A stretch of DNA of 64,000 nucleotides from Candidatus Endomicrobiellum mastotermitis (GTDB lineage Bacteria > Elusimicrobiota > Endomicrobiia > Endomicrobiales > Endomicrobiaceae). Under the pieces are notes generated by a model. That model had not been told where the DNA came from and searched no databases. It worked only from the letters and a program-made list of their open reading frames with translations. Every line of letters starts with the position of its first letter. Positions within the stretch are counted from its first letter, which is position 1. Both the position numbers and the translations under genes were made by a program. Where the stretch lies: assembly GCA_031272445.1 (NCBI GenBank), contig JAISTT010000012.1:38769-102768 (forward strand), given 5' to 3'. Of the stretch, positions 9,892 to 20,270 are shown one piece after another.

Positions 9892-11436
9892 TTATTTTTC
9901 AACTCTTGGAAACAAAATTCCCATCGCACTTAATTTTGCATGAGGAACTGAAAATCCACATTCTGGAATCATCATATCTGCAAAATATTTTCTTGCAATC
10001 TCGTTTACATCTCCTACCCCACCCATCATATTCCATATCTTTTCAGATACTGTCGGCATAAATGGCAGCAAGTGCATCACAACAATATATATTGCTTGCA
10101 AATAAGAACTAATACAAGAGGAAAGCTTTCTCATGTCCATTATTTTAACAACCCTCCATGGAGAATCAATTTCAATTTGTTTATTTATAAGTGTAATCGC
10201 ACTCTGTAGAACTTCTGCAGCCTTATGAAATTGCATATTATCCATACTATTAGCAAAACTTTTGCTGAGAATTGCAGCTACTTTTTTTGCAAGTTGTAAA
10301 TTAATTGTGCTTTGTGGTATTTGAAAATTAAAATATTTTTCAGTCATTTTTATAATTCTAGAAACTAAATTTCCAAGATTATTTGCTAAATCATTATTAT
10401 ATTTTGACGTCAGTTCTCGCCATGAAATATTACCGTCAGGACCAAATGGTATAAGAGTCACTGTAAGATATCTTGCAGCATCAACACCATATTTATCAAT
10501 AAGCTCATTAGGAGATATAACATTACCTAAAGATTTTGACATTTTATCTCCATTTAGAGTAAAAAAACCATGCGAATATATTTTTTTAGGAAGTGGAAGC
10601 TCGGCAGCCATCAAAATCGCAGGCCAAATTACTGAATGGAACCATAAAATATCTTTTGCCATTAAATGTATATCAGTCGGCCAATACTTTTGAAACTTTG
10701 CATCGTCTGCCATATAGCCTACTCCGGTTATATAGTTTATCAGTGCGTCAACCCAAACATATACTGTCTGTTTTCTGTCAAAAGGAAGCGGAATTCCCCA
10801 CTCTACAGAGGTCCTTGAAAAACTTACATCTTCAAGTCCTAGTTTTAGTTTACCTATAATCTCATTTCTTCTCTCTTCCGGCTGTATTTCTATATACTCT
10901 TTGTGATTTGGATTAGATATTCTTTCAAAAAGTCCAGTCTGAAAAGACGATAACTTAAAAAAATAATTTTCCTCGGATTGAATTACAGGGCTTGTTTTAT
11001 GAAATGGACAATTCCCACTTTCATCTAAATCCTTTTGAGAGTAAAACTTTTCACACTCCAAGCAATATAGTCCTTCATATTTTTTCTTAAATATAAAACC
11101 CCTTTCAAACAAAATCTTTAATATTCTCTCAACAGAAATAAGATGTTTTCGTTCTGTAGTACGTATAAACTCTGTATAAGAGATATTTAAAAGTTTCCAT
11201 ATCTCTTTAAATTTAGCACTCATTTCATCGCATAGGTCCTGTGAAGTCCTATTTTTTTTTCTTGCAGCCGCAGCAATTTTTGCACCATGTTCATCAATTC
11301 CAGTAAGAAAAAAAACATCGAAATTATTTAATCTTTTCCACCTAGCGATAACATCAGAAGCTATAGTTGTATAAGAGTGACCTATATGCGGAACATCATT
11401 TGCATAATAAATTGGAGTTGTAATATAAAATTTCAT
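9892..11436 (-). CDS. metG: Methionyl-tRNA synthetase
   Basis: MKFYITTPIYYANDVPHIGHSYTT (HIGH) and KMSKSLGN (KMSKS). Confidence 0.97.
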   Translation of the reverse strand: MKFYITTPIYYANDVPHIGHSYTTIASDVIARWKRLNNFDVFFLTGIDEHGAKIAAAARKKNRTSQDLCDEMSAKFKEIWKLLNISYTEFIRTTERKHLISVERILKILFERGFIFKKKYEGLYCLECEKFYSQKDLDESGNCPFHKTSPVIQSEENYFFKLSSFQTGLFERISNPNHKEYIEIQPEERRNEIIGKLKLGLEDVSFSRTSVEWGIPLPFDRKQTVYVWVDALINYITGVGYMADDAKFQKYWPTDIHLMAKDILWFHSVIWPAILMAAELPLPKKIYSHGFFTLNGDKMSKSLGNVISPNELIDKYGVDAARYLTVTLIPFGPDGNISWRELTSKYNNDLANNLGNLVSRIIKMTEKYFNFQIPQSTINLQLAKKVAAILSKSFANSMDNMQFHKAAEVLQSAITLINKQIEIDSPWRVVKIMDMRKLSSCISSYLQAIYIVVMHLLPFMPTVSEKIWNMMGGVGDVNEIARKYFADMMIPECGFSVPHAKLSAMGILFPRVEK

Positions 11437-11498
11437 TTACTTTCCATTGGTTTCATAGTAACACAGATAAAATTTTTGAAAATTTTGCATAAGCTTCA

Positions 11499-12299
11499 TC
11501 AATCACACTTTATTTTCACATTTTTGACTTGATTTATCGTAAACATTTTGAGTGTTTTATTGCCAAAGTCAACAACCACTATTTCTTTTATGCAATCTAT
11601 CGCTACAAGTTTAGCTTTACCATCTGGCGTAAAAATAGTCTGACCTATTTCTGGCAGACTCCTCTTTATATCTTTATAAATTTCATTTTCGTAAGCTATG
11701 CAACACATAAGTCTACCACAAAGTCCTGAAAGTTTTGCAGCATTTAAAGATAAATTCTGTTCTTTAGCCATATCCATGGTTACAGAATTAAAATCTTTTA
11801 AAAAATTCCGGCAACACAAAATTTGCCCACATGTTCCTATTCCACCAAATATTTTTGATTCATCTCTCACGCCTATCTGCACCATTTGTATTCTAGTTTT
11901 CAAAGCATATCCAAGATCTTTAATAAGTTTCCTAAAGTCAACTCTTGTCTCAGAGGTATAATACACGAATAGCTTTGAACGGTCAAAAATGTATTGAACA
12001 CACGCCAACTTCATATCGAGATTATAGTATTGAACTTTCCTTAACACTATACTCCTAACTTTTAAACTCCTCATCTCATTTTCAATAAACCTTTTTTTGT
12101 CGTCAATAGTCATCTTTCTTAAAATTTTATTTGTAACACTCTCATCCTCTAATACATCTAGCACTTTCGCACAAACTGTTCCAACCTCAATTCCATGTTC
12201 AGTTTCAACTACAACTTTATCATTCGGTTTCAAACTAAAATATCTACTATCAGCATATATCTTATCCTTAATGTTTCTAAGTATTACCATCACAATCAT
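11499..12299 (-). CDS. ricT: PSP1/RicT (YaaT) family protein
   Basis: GGIGTCGQILCCRNFL...KLSGLCGRLMCCIAYE cysteine motifs; next to holB-tmk. Confidence 0.88.
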   Translation of the reverse strand: MIVMVILRNIKDKIYADSRYFSLKPNDKVVVETEHGIEVGTVCAKVLDVLEDESVTNKILRKMTIDDKKRFIENEMRSLKVRSIVLRKVQYYNLDMKLACVQYIFDRSKLFVYYTSETRVDFRKLIKDLGYALKTRIQMVQIGVRDESKIFGGIGTCGQILCCRNFLKDFNSVTMDMAKEQNLSLNAAKLSGLCGRLMCCIAYENEIYKDIKRSLPEIGQTIFTPDGKAKLVAIDCIKEIVVVDFGNKTLKMFTINQVKNVKIKCD

Positions 12300-12406
12300 A
12301 AGAAATCACACCTCCCTCTAACCAAAGCACAACCTATTCCAAAACTGATAGTTCGTTAAACGCTATTCTTATTCTTTAACATATTCATTAAATACACGCT
12401 TACGTA

Positions 12407-13372
12407 TTATCTATCATATTTAAAACTCATCAGATCCATCAAATCAAAAAATAAATTATCTAAAACCATCTGAGCATTTACATTTCTAAGAAGTAACATT
12501 TTTGAAGTAATTAACAATTCAATTGCAGGAGCAATCATCTTGGGATAGATCCTAAAGTCTTTTTTCGCTTCATATATCATCGCATTCACACATTCTAAAG
12601 CAGCATTTTGCCTAACAACATCCTTAGAAAATTCTAATATATCAGAAATATAAAAACTTTGAGTTTTAAATTTAAACCATAAAGAGGGTTCAATTTTTTT
12701 ATTTTCATCGGCAAGTTTTTTTGCATCTCCTATAGAACCTTCGCTCAAAGAAACTATATCTTGAATTTTTGTACCATCATGTATTGAATAATTTGACATA
12801 AGCCAATTTAAAATTTCATTTACCTTTAAAGGTTGAAAAAACAAAATTTGTGACCGCGAAATTATTGTCCGAGGAATTGTCTCCTTATGTCTCGCAATCA
12901 AAATTATAACTGTATTCTTGGGAGGCTCTTCAAGCGTTTTAAGCAATGAGTTTGATGCCGCGATATTCATCTTTTCGGCAGGCTCTATAATGAAAAATTT
13001 CCACTTCCCTTCATACATTCTTGTTGAAACCTTTTTTTGCATATATCTAATAGTTTCTATTTTTAGTATCTTTTGTTTCTCTAAATTGCTTTTTTCAAGC
13101 TCAGCTTGTCTACTAAAACCTATAAAATGTATATCTGGATGTACATTTTTAGTTATCTTTTCACAAGAAATACACTTTTCGCAAGCACCTACATCAGTTT
13201 TAGAAAAATCATTTACACTACAATTCATAATTTTAGCAAATTCAGTAGCAGTAAAACGTTTTCCTATACCATCAATTCCTATAAACATATAAGCCTGTGC
13301 AATTTTACCGCTTTTTATTTGACTTGTAATTATCCTTTTAACTTTTTCCTGACCTAATATTTTTTCAAACAC
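12407..13372 (-). CDS. holB: DNA polymerase III subunit delta'
   Basis: AYMFIGIDGIGKRFTA, CxxC zinc cluster (CEKCISC), NSLLKTLEEPP. Confidence 0.9.
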   Translation of the reverse strand: MFEKILGQEKVKRIITSQIKSGKIAQAYMFIGIDGIGKRFTATEFAKIMNCSVNDFSKTDVGACEKCISCEKITKNVHPDIHFIGFSRQAELEKSNLEKQKILKIETIRYMQKKVSTRMYEGKWKFFIIEPAEKMNIAASNSLLKTLEEPPKNTVIILIARHKETIPRTIISRSQILFFQPLKVNEILNWLMSNYSIHDGTKIQDIVSLSEGSIGDAKKLADENKKIEPSLWFKFKTQSFYISDILEFSKDVVRQNAALECVNAMIYEAKKDFRIYPKMIAPAIELLITSKMLLLRNVNAQMVLDNLFFDLMDLMSFKYDR

Positions 13373-14017
13373 TTACAAAACCTTATTTACAACATCTTTT
13401 ATCAGCATATGCGTTTTCTCAGTCGTTTCTTGTACTTCAATAACCCTTATCCTTTTAGGATACTTCCTCGCTTGTTCTATATACCCTTTCCTTACATTCT
13501 CATGAAATCGTATAGATTCTCTTTCAATCCTATCACCGTTGTTACCATATCCATCTACATTCAATTTCTTTGCCCTACTCAACCCATTAAAAGGCATTAT
13601 ATCAAGATATAACGTTAAAGTCGGCTCTAGTCCAACTGAGGCAATTAAGTTTAATTTATTTATAAGTTTTAAATCCAATCCTTTTCCATAACCCTGATAC
13701 GCAACAGTAGCATCTGTAAATCTATCACAAACAACAACCTTCCCTATCTTTAAAGCGGGATAAATAAGTTTCTCAATATGCTGAGCTCTTGCGGCTTCAA
13801 AGAGAAAAAGTTCACTTAATGGAGCAATATCTGAGTTTGGATTTAAAATAATATTTCTTATATTATCTGCCAAAACAGAACCGCCTGGCTCTCTCGTAAG
13901 AAGCACTTCAAAACCCCTCTCCTCGAGATATCCCCTTAAAAGCCGAGATTGTGTAGTTTTACCAGAACCCTCGCCACCTTCAATAGTAATAAAAGTATAT
14001 CTTTTTTTAGTAATCAT
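13373..14017 (-). CDS. tmk: Thymidylate kinase
   Basis: FITIEGGEGSGKTTQSRLL P-loop; LTREPGGS; CDRFTDATVAYQGYG. Confidence 0.96.
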   Translation of the reverse strand: MITKKRYTFITIEGGEGSGKTTQSRLLRGYLEERGFEVLLTREPGGSVLADNIRNIILNPNSDIAPLSELFLFEAARAQHIEKLIYPALKIGKVVVCDRFTDATVAYQGYGKGLDLKLINKLNLIASVGLEPTLTLYLDIMPFNGLSRAKKLNVDGYGNNGDRIERESIRFHENVRKGYIEQARKYPKRIRVIEVQETTEKTHMLIKDVVNKVL

Positions 14018-14027
14018 CTGTATAACC

Positions 14028-14056
14028 TTGCTTAGATTATAACATTTTATTATAAT
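14028..14056 (+). promoter_or_regulatory. Sigma70-type promoter for the M48 peptidase gene
   Basis: TTGCTT-N17-TATAAT, about 35 nt before ATG at 14091. Confidence 0.55.
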
Positions 14057-14090
14057 ACGTAAGATTAAAAGAGTAAAAGGATTAGCTCAA

Positions 14091-15341
14091 ATGAATATTT
14101 ACACTTTTTTGATACTTTCTCTTATCATCACTATATATTCTATACAGACAATAGCAGACTTGCTTAACATCAAAAATATTTCAACTAGTATCCCACTAGA
14201 ATTTGAAGGATACTATGACAAAGAAAAATATGTAAAATCTCAGGAATATTTAAAAGAAAAAACAAAGTTTTCTATAGTTTCGTCTACATTTTTCTTAGCG
14301 GTCCAAATTATTTTTATAACTTTAGGCGGTTTTAACTATCTAGACACGAGGGTAGTCTCTTTCGGTTTTGGGTCAATATTAACTGGACTTATTTTTGCGG
14401 GTACGCTTTTTTTTACTTTTGAAATATTAAAAATACCTTTTTCGCTCTATTCTGTGTTTGTAATAGAAGAAAGGTTTGGGTTTAATAGAATGAATATAAA
14501 AACTTTCATCACAGACTCACTGAAATCATGGTTCGTAACCGCTATAATAGGCTCCATTATTTTCGTCGCAACATTATGGCTTTTTATAAATACATGCAAG
14601 TATGCTTGGTTATATGCTTTTACAGTTATTGTTGTTTTTGAGATTTTTATAACTTTTGTTGCACCAGTAGTCATAATGCCTTTGTTTAACAAATATACCA
14701 CTTTAGAAAACGGTGAACTTAAAGACACTATTGAAAAATATGCAAAAAAAGAAAACTTTAAAATGAAAGGGTTGTTCAGAATGGATGGTTCAAAACGCTC
14801 TACAAAGTCAAATGCGTTTTTTACAGGAATTGGAAAGTTCCGTAGAATAGTTCTATTTGACACTCTTATACAAAAGCATAGCGTTGACGAATTAACAAGC
14901 ATTCTAGCGCATGAAATGGGACATTTCAAACTTGGACATATATTAAAACACATGATTTTTTCATTTGTTTCAACTCTAATTATGTTGTTTATCCTTTCAC
15001 TTTTTATAAACGAGGTATGGCTTTACGACGCTTTTCTAATGAATACACAACCAATGTACGCTGGAATAATATTTTCCTCATTTCTTTACGAACCTATATC
15101 TATAATAATATCAATAATCTCAAATTACTTCTCAAGAAAACATGAATATGAAGCAGATGCTTATGCAGTAAAAACTTACAGAAAGCCAGAAGTCATGATA
15201 AATGCTTTAAAAAAACTTTCAGTCGATAATTTGTCAAATTTATATCCTCACAAATTCAAGGTGTTTTTAGAGTATTCACATCCACCTGTTTTAGAAAGAA
15301 TTAAAGCAATAAATAAAATTTCACTCTCTACAAAAATTTAA
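14091..15341 (+). CDS. M48-family (Ste24/CAAX prenyl protease-like) membrane metallopeptidase
   Basis: HEMGH zinc motif, multiple TM helices, EYEADAYAV third zinc ligand. Confidence 0.92.
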   Translation: MNIYTFLILSLIITIYSIQTIADLLNIKNISTSIPLEFEGYYDKEKYVKSQEYLKEKTKFSIVSSTFFLAVQIIFITLGGFNYLDTRVVSFGFGSILTGLIFAGTLFFTFEILKIPFSLYSVFVIEERFGFNRMNIKTFITDSLKSWFVTAIIGSIIFVATLWLFINTCKYAWLYAFTVIVVFEIFITFVAPVVIMPLFNKYTTLENGELKDTIEKYAKKENFKMKGLFRMDGSKRSTKSNAFFTGIGKFRRIVLFDTLIQKHSVDELTSILAHEMGHFKLGHILKHMIFSFVSTLIMLFILSLFINEVWLYDAFLMNTQPMYAGIIFSSFLYEPISIIISIISNYFSRKHEYEADAYAVKTYRKPEVMINALKKLSVDNLSNLYPHKFKVFLEYSHPPVLERIKAINKISLSTKI

Positions 15342-15506
15342 AGCTAGATTAGACTATATAAAGAGAGTAGGATTTCAAAAATCACATAATTTACATATAA
15401 TAACGGTAGATATCTAGTTGGGTTACACAGGCATTTTATATGTAATTAATAACTAAGGGACTACTTATTATAATTATTGTAACTGAGATACTGATGGAAA
15501 ATTAAA

Positions 15507-16556
15507 ATGGAGAAACTACTTAACGATTTGTTAATATGTGATGGAGTTTCAGGTTACGAAGAGAATGTCGCAAAAATTATGGCCGAGTCTCTTCGTAAAG
15601 TGTGCAATAGCACTGAAATTGACAATTTCGGGAATGTCATAGGGAAATTAGGAGAAGGCAAAAAGAAACTAATGCTCGTAGCACATATGGATGAAATCGG
15701 CATGGTTGTAAAATATGTTAGTGAAAAAGGATTTATATATTTTATTAAGGTCGGCGGTTTAAACGATTCCATTCTCCCAGGGAAAATAGTAAAAATCATA
15801 AACAAAAATGGAGAGCACGTCACTGGTATAATAGGAACAAAACCGCCACATTTAATGAATATAGAAGAGTCAAAAAAATTAATTAAGTACGATACCATGT
15901 TCATAGATATAGGTTTACATTCCAAAGACGAAGTACTAAAAGTAATAGATATTGGCGACCAAATAGCTTTTGAGTCTAGCGCAGGAATTTTAAGTGAAAA
16001 TATTTACTATGGAAAAGCTGTAGATAACAGGATAGGCTGCTATGCTATGTTAAAAGTTATGGAAATTCTCGCAAAATCAAAAGACTTAGATGCTGAAATT
16101 TATGCATGTGCCACAGTACAGGAAGAAGTTGGATTAAAAGGCGGCAAAACTTCATCCTTTAATGTAAACCCTGATTTTGCACTTGTCATAGATACAACTA
16201 TAACAGGAGATATCCCTGGAATTGAAGAAAAAGTCTCTACAATAAAACTTGGCAAAGGCGTTGCTATAACAATAATAGAAGCTTCAGGAAGAGGAACAAT
16301 AGTCTCCCAAAAAGTGCGTAAACTCATGCTGGATACAGCACGCGAAAACATGATTCCACATCAAATAGATGTAATCAATGGTGGAGTGACAGATGGTGCG
16401 ACAATACAAATAAGCAGAAAGGGAATACTTACAGGAATCTTAAGTATTCCAACAAGATATATTCACGCTCCAACATCTGTATTCAATATTAAAGACGTAA
16501 ATTCTGCTGTTGATTTAGCAGTAAAAACGATAAGCAAAGTAACTAAAGCACTATGA
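15507..16556 (+). CDS. M42-family glutamyl aminopeptidase/FrvX-like peptidase
   Basis: LMLVAHMDEIGMVV, AVDNRIGCYAML, CATVQEEVGLKGGKTS. Confidence 0.92.
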   Translation: MEKLLNDLLICDGVSGYEENVAKIMAESLRKVCNSTEIDNFGNVIGKLGEGKKKLMLVAHMDEIGMVVKYVSEKGFIYFIKVGGLNDSILPGKIVKIINKNGEHVTGIIGTKPPHLMNIEESKKLIKYDTMFIDIGLHSKDEVLKVIDIGDQIAFESSAGILSENIYYGKAVDNRIGCYAMLKVMEILAKSKDLDAEIYACATVQEEVGLKGGKTSSFNVNPDFALVIDTTITGDIPGIEEKVSTIKLGKGVAITIIEASGRGTIVSQKVRKLMLDTARENMIPHQIDVINGGVTDGATIQISRKGILTGILSIPTRYIHAPTSVFNIKDVNSAVDLAVKTISKVTKAL

Positions 16557-17407
16557 GTTTAAATTTCAACGGGTAACTGTTCACTAATTTGTACTGAAAA
16601 GGCAGCTGTTTTAATTGACTGCGATTGTAATAACGTCAGATATATTATTATAAAAATCTCACAAATTTAGGTATAAGTTCTCAAAAGCTAACAGCGACAG
16701 TTATAATGCGCATACAAAGAATGGTTAATCTTAATTTTTTACGAAAATGATGTGCTAATTTACACACATAAAGACTCTTATGAAGATCTGCTTAAAAAGC
16801 ATAGCAACAAAATCAACGAATATAACAAAACTTTTCTTATTAAAACTTTAATATTAAAGATATCCTCATAAAATTTTTTAAAACTTGTCACAAAGACAAA
16901 AATATTTCAAGCTCTTTAGGATTTGTTTTTTCACATATCACATACAACAAATACAAGAAAATATAAAATAGACTATATAACCGAACGAGCAAAGTATACA
17001 GTAATATTGTAAAAAACTTAATTACACCATCTTGATGAGATGATTGAATCAAATTTACAATCTAAAAATGTTAAATTCAAGCATAAGACCTTATAATAAT
17101 AAAGTGAGTATCCAAAAGTGATTGAGGACATTTATCAAACGAAGATGTAGGAAACTCTCTCGCTGAAATCAAAATTGCTTTCAACAATCAAAGATAGTTT
17201 AAAATATGTTTTTCCAGTATACATGAATAATCAACACATCACAACAAAGCTAAAATCGCTATAAAAACTACAAAAAATACTCCTCCCAATGAATAAGAAA
17301 GTATTTCAAATATAAGGGTTTTTGCTGTTCAAAGAAACAATGTAAGTCCAGCAATAAATATGTTCCAAAATAATAAAATGATAGTTTCAGTTTACTTCAA
17401 TTCCTAA
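16553..17407 (+). pseudogene. Decayed WalJ/YycJ-type metallo-beta-lactamase-fold hydrolase
   Basis: Manual three-frame reading gives collinear family fragments: TEKAAVLIDCDCNN (from 16593), an AHT fragment, SSSLGFVFSHITYNKYKKIDYIT, GHLSNEDVGNSLAEIK (17126-), separated by stops and frameshifts; ATGA overlap with the upstream peptidase stop. Confidence 0.85.
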
Positions 17408-17408
17408 A

Positions 17409-18413
17409 TTATCTCAAAAGCATAACCGCACTAATAAGATAAATATCGTCAGAACTAGAACCTCTACTCAAATCACTTACTGGAAGTGCGAGACCTTGAA
17501 TCACTGGACCAATGGCTTGAAATCCGCCATACCTTTCTGCAATCTTATAGCCAATATTGCTCGCATTTAAGTCCGGAAAAATCAAAATATTAGCATTTCC
17601 GGCAACTAAAGAATCAGGTGCTTTCCTCTTCCCAATATTCGGCACAACAGCAGCATCAAATTGAAGTTCGCCATCTACATTTATATCGTTTCGTCCTGCA
17701 AAGTGAGATTTAACAAGTTCTGTCGCTTCCTGAACCTTTAATAAAATTTTATTGTTCGCACTTCCTTTTGTTGAGAAAGAGAGCATTGCAACATTTGCCT
17801 TCTTATCAGGGAAAAGTTTTTTAAAACTCTCAACTGTCGCAACAGCAATATCTTTTAAACCCGCAGCCTGTGGATCAGGATTTACGGCACAGTCAGCAAA
17901 TATTATAGGATCTTTTGCAAGACTATGTCCTTCTGGAGGTATCATAAGAAAATAAGACGAAATCATTTTGATATTCTCAACAGTTCCCACAACATGAATC
18001 CCAGCTCTTAAAACATCAGCGGTATCATACACAGCACCGCCAACACAAACGTCACAATTTCCACTTTTTAAGTACATCATTGAAAAATACAGAGGGTTTT
18101 TTAAAAGATTCAGTGCTTCTTCTTTAGTAATCGTGCCTTTTTTGGTTCTGGCATCAACAAAATCTTTAATTTTCTCTTTATCAAGAATATCTCTGTCAAT
18201 CTTAATCACTTCAACATCCCTTAAATCAACATTAGCTTCATATGCAACTTTTTCAACTCTTTTTAGATCATCAGTCGGTAAAACAACTGACGCTATACTA
18301 TCTTTAATAAGCTTCTGAGCGGCTTTTAGAACCCTAACGTCAAAACCTTCAGGCATAACTATCTTACCTTTATTCTTCTTCGCTAGTTCCAAAATATGCT
18401 GTCTTATATTCAC
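17409..18413 (-). CDS. pta: Phosphate acetyltransferase
   Basis: KIVMPEGFDVRVLKAA...VGGAVYDTADVLRAG...PDLNASNIGYKIAERYGG. Confidence 0.93.
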   Translation of the reverse strand: MNIRQHILELAKKNKGKIVMPEGFDVRVLKAAQKLIKDSIASVVLPTDDLKRVEKVAYEANVDLRDVEVIKIDRDILDKEKIKDFVDARTKKGTITKEEALNLLKNPLYFSMMYLKSGNCDVCVGGAVYDTADVLRAGIHVVGTVENIKMISSYFLMIPPEGHSLAKDPIIFADCAVNPDPQAAGLKDIAVATVESFKKLFPDKKANVAMLSFSTKGSANNKILLKVQEATELVKSHFAGRNDINVDGELQFDAAVVPNIGKRKAPDSLVAGNANILIFPDLNASNIGYKIAERYGGFQAIGPVIQGLALPVSDLSRGSSSDDIYLISAVMLLR

Positions 18414-18519
18414 AAATATATCTCCTTAAAATAAATCAAATAACTTTTTTACCGACTTCTTTCTTTTAACACCACAAAGTCAAACCCCTGTAAATAACCA
18501 CACATATTCATACTCCAAA

Positions 18520-19278
18520 TCACTTCTTAGCTTTGCCTTGATTTTCTACGGCCTCCATTGCTTTTCTAACAACATCAGGATCACCAAGATAATAATTTCT
18601 AATAGGCTTTAAATTTCCGTCAAGCTCATAAACCAGTGGCATTGCAGTGGGTATATTTAAATTTACTATATCATCATCGCTTATATTGTCTAAATATTTT
18701 ACTAAAGCCCTTAAACTGTTCCCGTGCGCTACTATAATAATTTTTTTACCTGACTTTATCTGTGAAGAGATCTCTTCTTTCCAGTATGGCACGACTCTAG
18801 ATACAGTGTCTTTTAAACACTCGGTCAAAGGTATTTCACTTTTTAAAATCTTTGAATACCTTACATCTTTTCCAGGATATCTCTCGTCATTCTCATCTAA
18901 AGGCATCGGTGAAATATCATAACTTCTTCTCCAAATTTTTACTTGCCCTTCACCATACCTAACAGCAGTTTCAGCCTTGTTTAGACCTTGTAAAGCTCCA
19001 TAATGTCTTTCATTTAATTTCCAACTTTTAATTACAGGAATCCAAATCAAATCCATTTTATCAACTATATTCCAAAGAGTTTTAATCGCTCTCTTAAGAA
19101 CTGAAGTATATGCCAAATCAAAAGTGAATCCTTCTTTTTTCAACTGCTCACCAGCCATTAAAGTTTCTTCATTGCCTTTTTCAGATAAATCTACATCTGA
19201 CCAACCAGTAAATCTATTCTCTTTATTCCAAACACTTTCACCATGCCTTACTAAAACGACTTTATACATTGTGTTCAC
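18520..19278 (-). CDS. gpmA: 2,3-bisphosphoglycerate-dependent phosphoglycerate mutase
   Basis: [58 protein letters not shown]. Confidence 0.96.
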   Translation of the reverse strand: MNTMYKVVLVRHGESVWNKENRFTGWSDVDLSEKGNEETLMAGEQLKKEGFTFDLAYTSVLKRAIKTLWNIVDKMDLIWIPVIKSWKLNERHYGALQGLNKAETAVRYGEGQVKIWRRSYDISPMPLDENDERYPGKDVRYSKILKSEIPLTECLKDTVSRVVPYWKEEISSQIKSGKKIIIVAHGNSLRALVKYLDNISDDDIVNLNIPTAMPLVYELDGNLKPIRNYYLGDPDVVRKAMEAVENQGKAKK

Positions 19279-19703
19279 CCCTGAACTTTATTTATAAATT
19301 TATTATAACGACTAAATCCAAAAATTTAACTCTTTTATTTCATAACTCTAAAACTTACTACCAATACGCTAAGGAACTAGACCATAACTAACACCAATTT
19401 CGTTATCCTTAAAATTTCTACCACTTCATTTCTTTTATTAACAAAAGGTAAGTAAATACGCTACAAGAATAACAATACATTTGTCAATAATACCGGAACA
19501 ACTACATCACACCCTTATCCACAGCATCTTTTACTTTTAAAAGAGATTGTCTTTTATATATAAACAATGTATGCACTTGTATAACTTTAACTATTATATT
19601 TACTTAATTATTAATTATATGAAAAAGTAAGCACAAAATATCAATACAATATAATTTATACTCAATCGCGCATAACCCTTATAACTATTATTTAACAGTA
19701 ATT

Positions 19704-20270
19704 TTATTTGGCATCTTTAATTATAAAGTTTACAGCTTGTTTTAAGGTTTTACACACAGCAAGTGGTTTTACTTTTTCACTTGCTATAGTATCCTGTTGT
19801 TTTCTCCCATGACCAGTAAGAACCAATACACCTTTGCCACCCATATTAAAACCAAATAAGTAATCTCTTATACTATCCCCAACAGCATAAGATTTTTTAA
19901 GATCTATATTAAAATCTTCTGCCCCCTTTAATGCCATACCGGGTTTAGGTTTTCTACAATAACAATTGTCAAAATCAGAGTGTGGACAATGATAAATGGA
20001 ATCTATTTCGACTCCCTTTCTTTTAAGCAAAGATAAAAGCTTTTTATTTACTTTTATTAAATCTCTTTCAGTAAACATACCTCTGCTGACACCAGATTGG
20101 TTTGTAACGATTATTACTTTAAAGCCTGCCATTCGCAATCTATTTATACTTTGCGCACTAAATGAATAAAGTCTCACTTTTTTCGGAGAACTTAAATAGT
20201 TTTTATCAAAAATAATCGTCCCATCTCTATCTAGAAAAACCGCAGACGCTTTAACACTTTTTGTTCCCAT
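19704..20270 (-). CDS. gmhB: D-glycero-D-manno-heptose 1,7-bisphosphate phosphatase (HAD family)
   Basis: FLDRDGTII; VTNQSGVSRGMF; CHCRKPKPGM-type motif (CYCRKPKPGMALKG). Confidence 0.9.
   Translation of the reverse strand: MGTKSVKASAVFLDRDGTIIFDKNYLSSPKKVRLYSFSAQSINRLRMAGFKVIIVTNQSGVSRGMFTERDLIKVNKKLLSLLKRKGVEIDSIYHCPHSDFDNCYCRKPKPGMALKGAEDFNIDLKKSYAVGDSIRDYLFGFNMGGKGVLVLTGHGRKQQDTIASEKVKPLAVCKTLKQAVNFIIKDAK

Noticed and set aside
12918-13357. Overlapping 124-aa and 83-aa plus-strand ORFs
   Set aside because: Both antisense to holB, in different frames; shadow ORFs.
14447-14953. 168-aa minus-strand ORF
   Set aside because: Antisense to the M48 peptidase with HEMGH motif; no recognisable domain.
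15342-15506. Possible small RNA between M48 and M42 peptidase genes
   Set aside because: Some short inverted words, but no convincing structure or known RNA signature.
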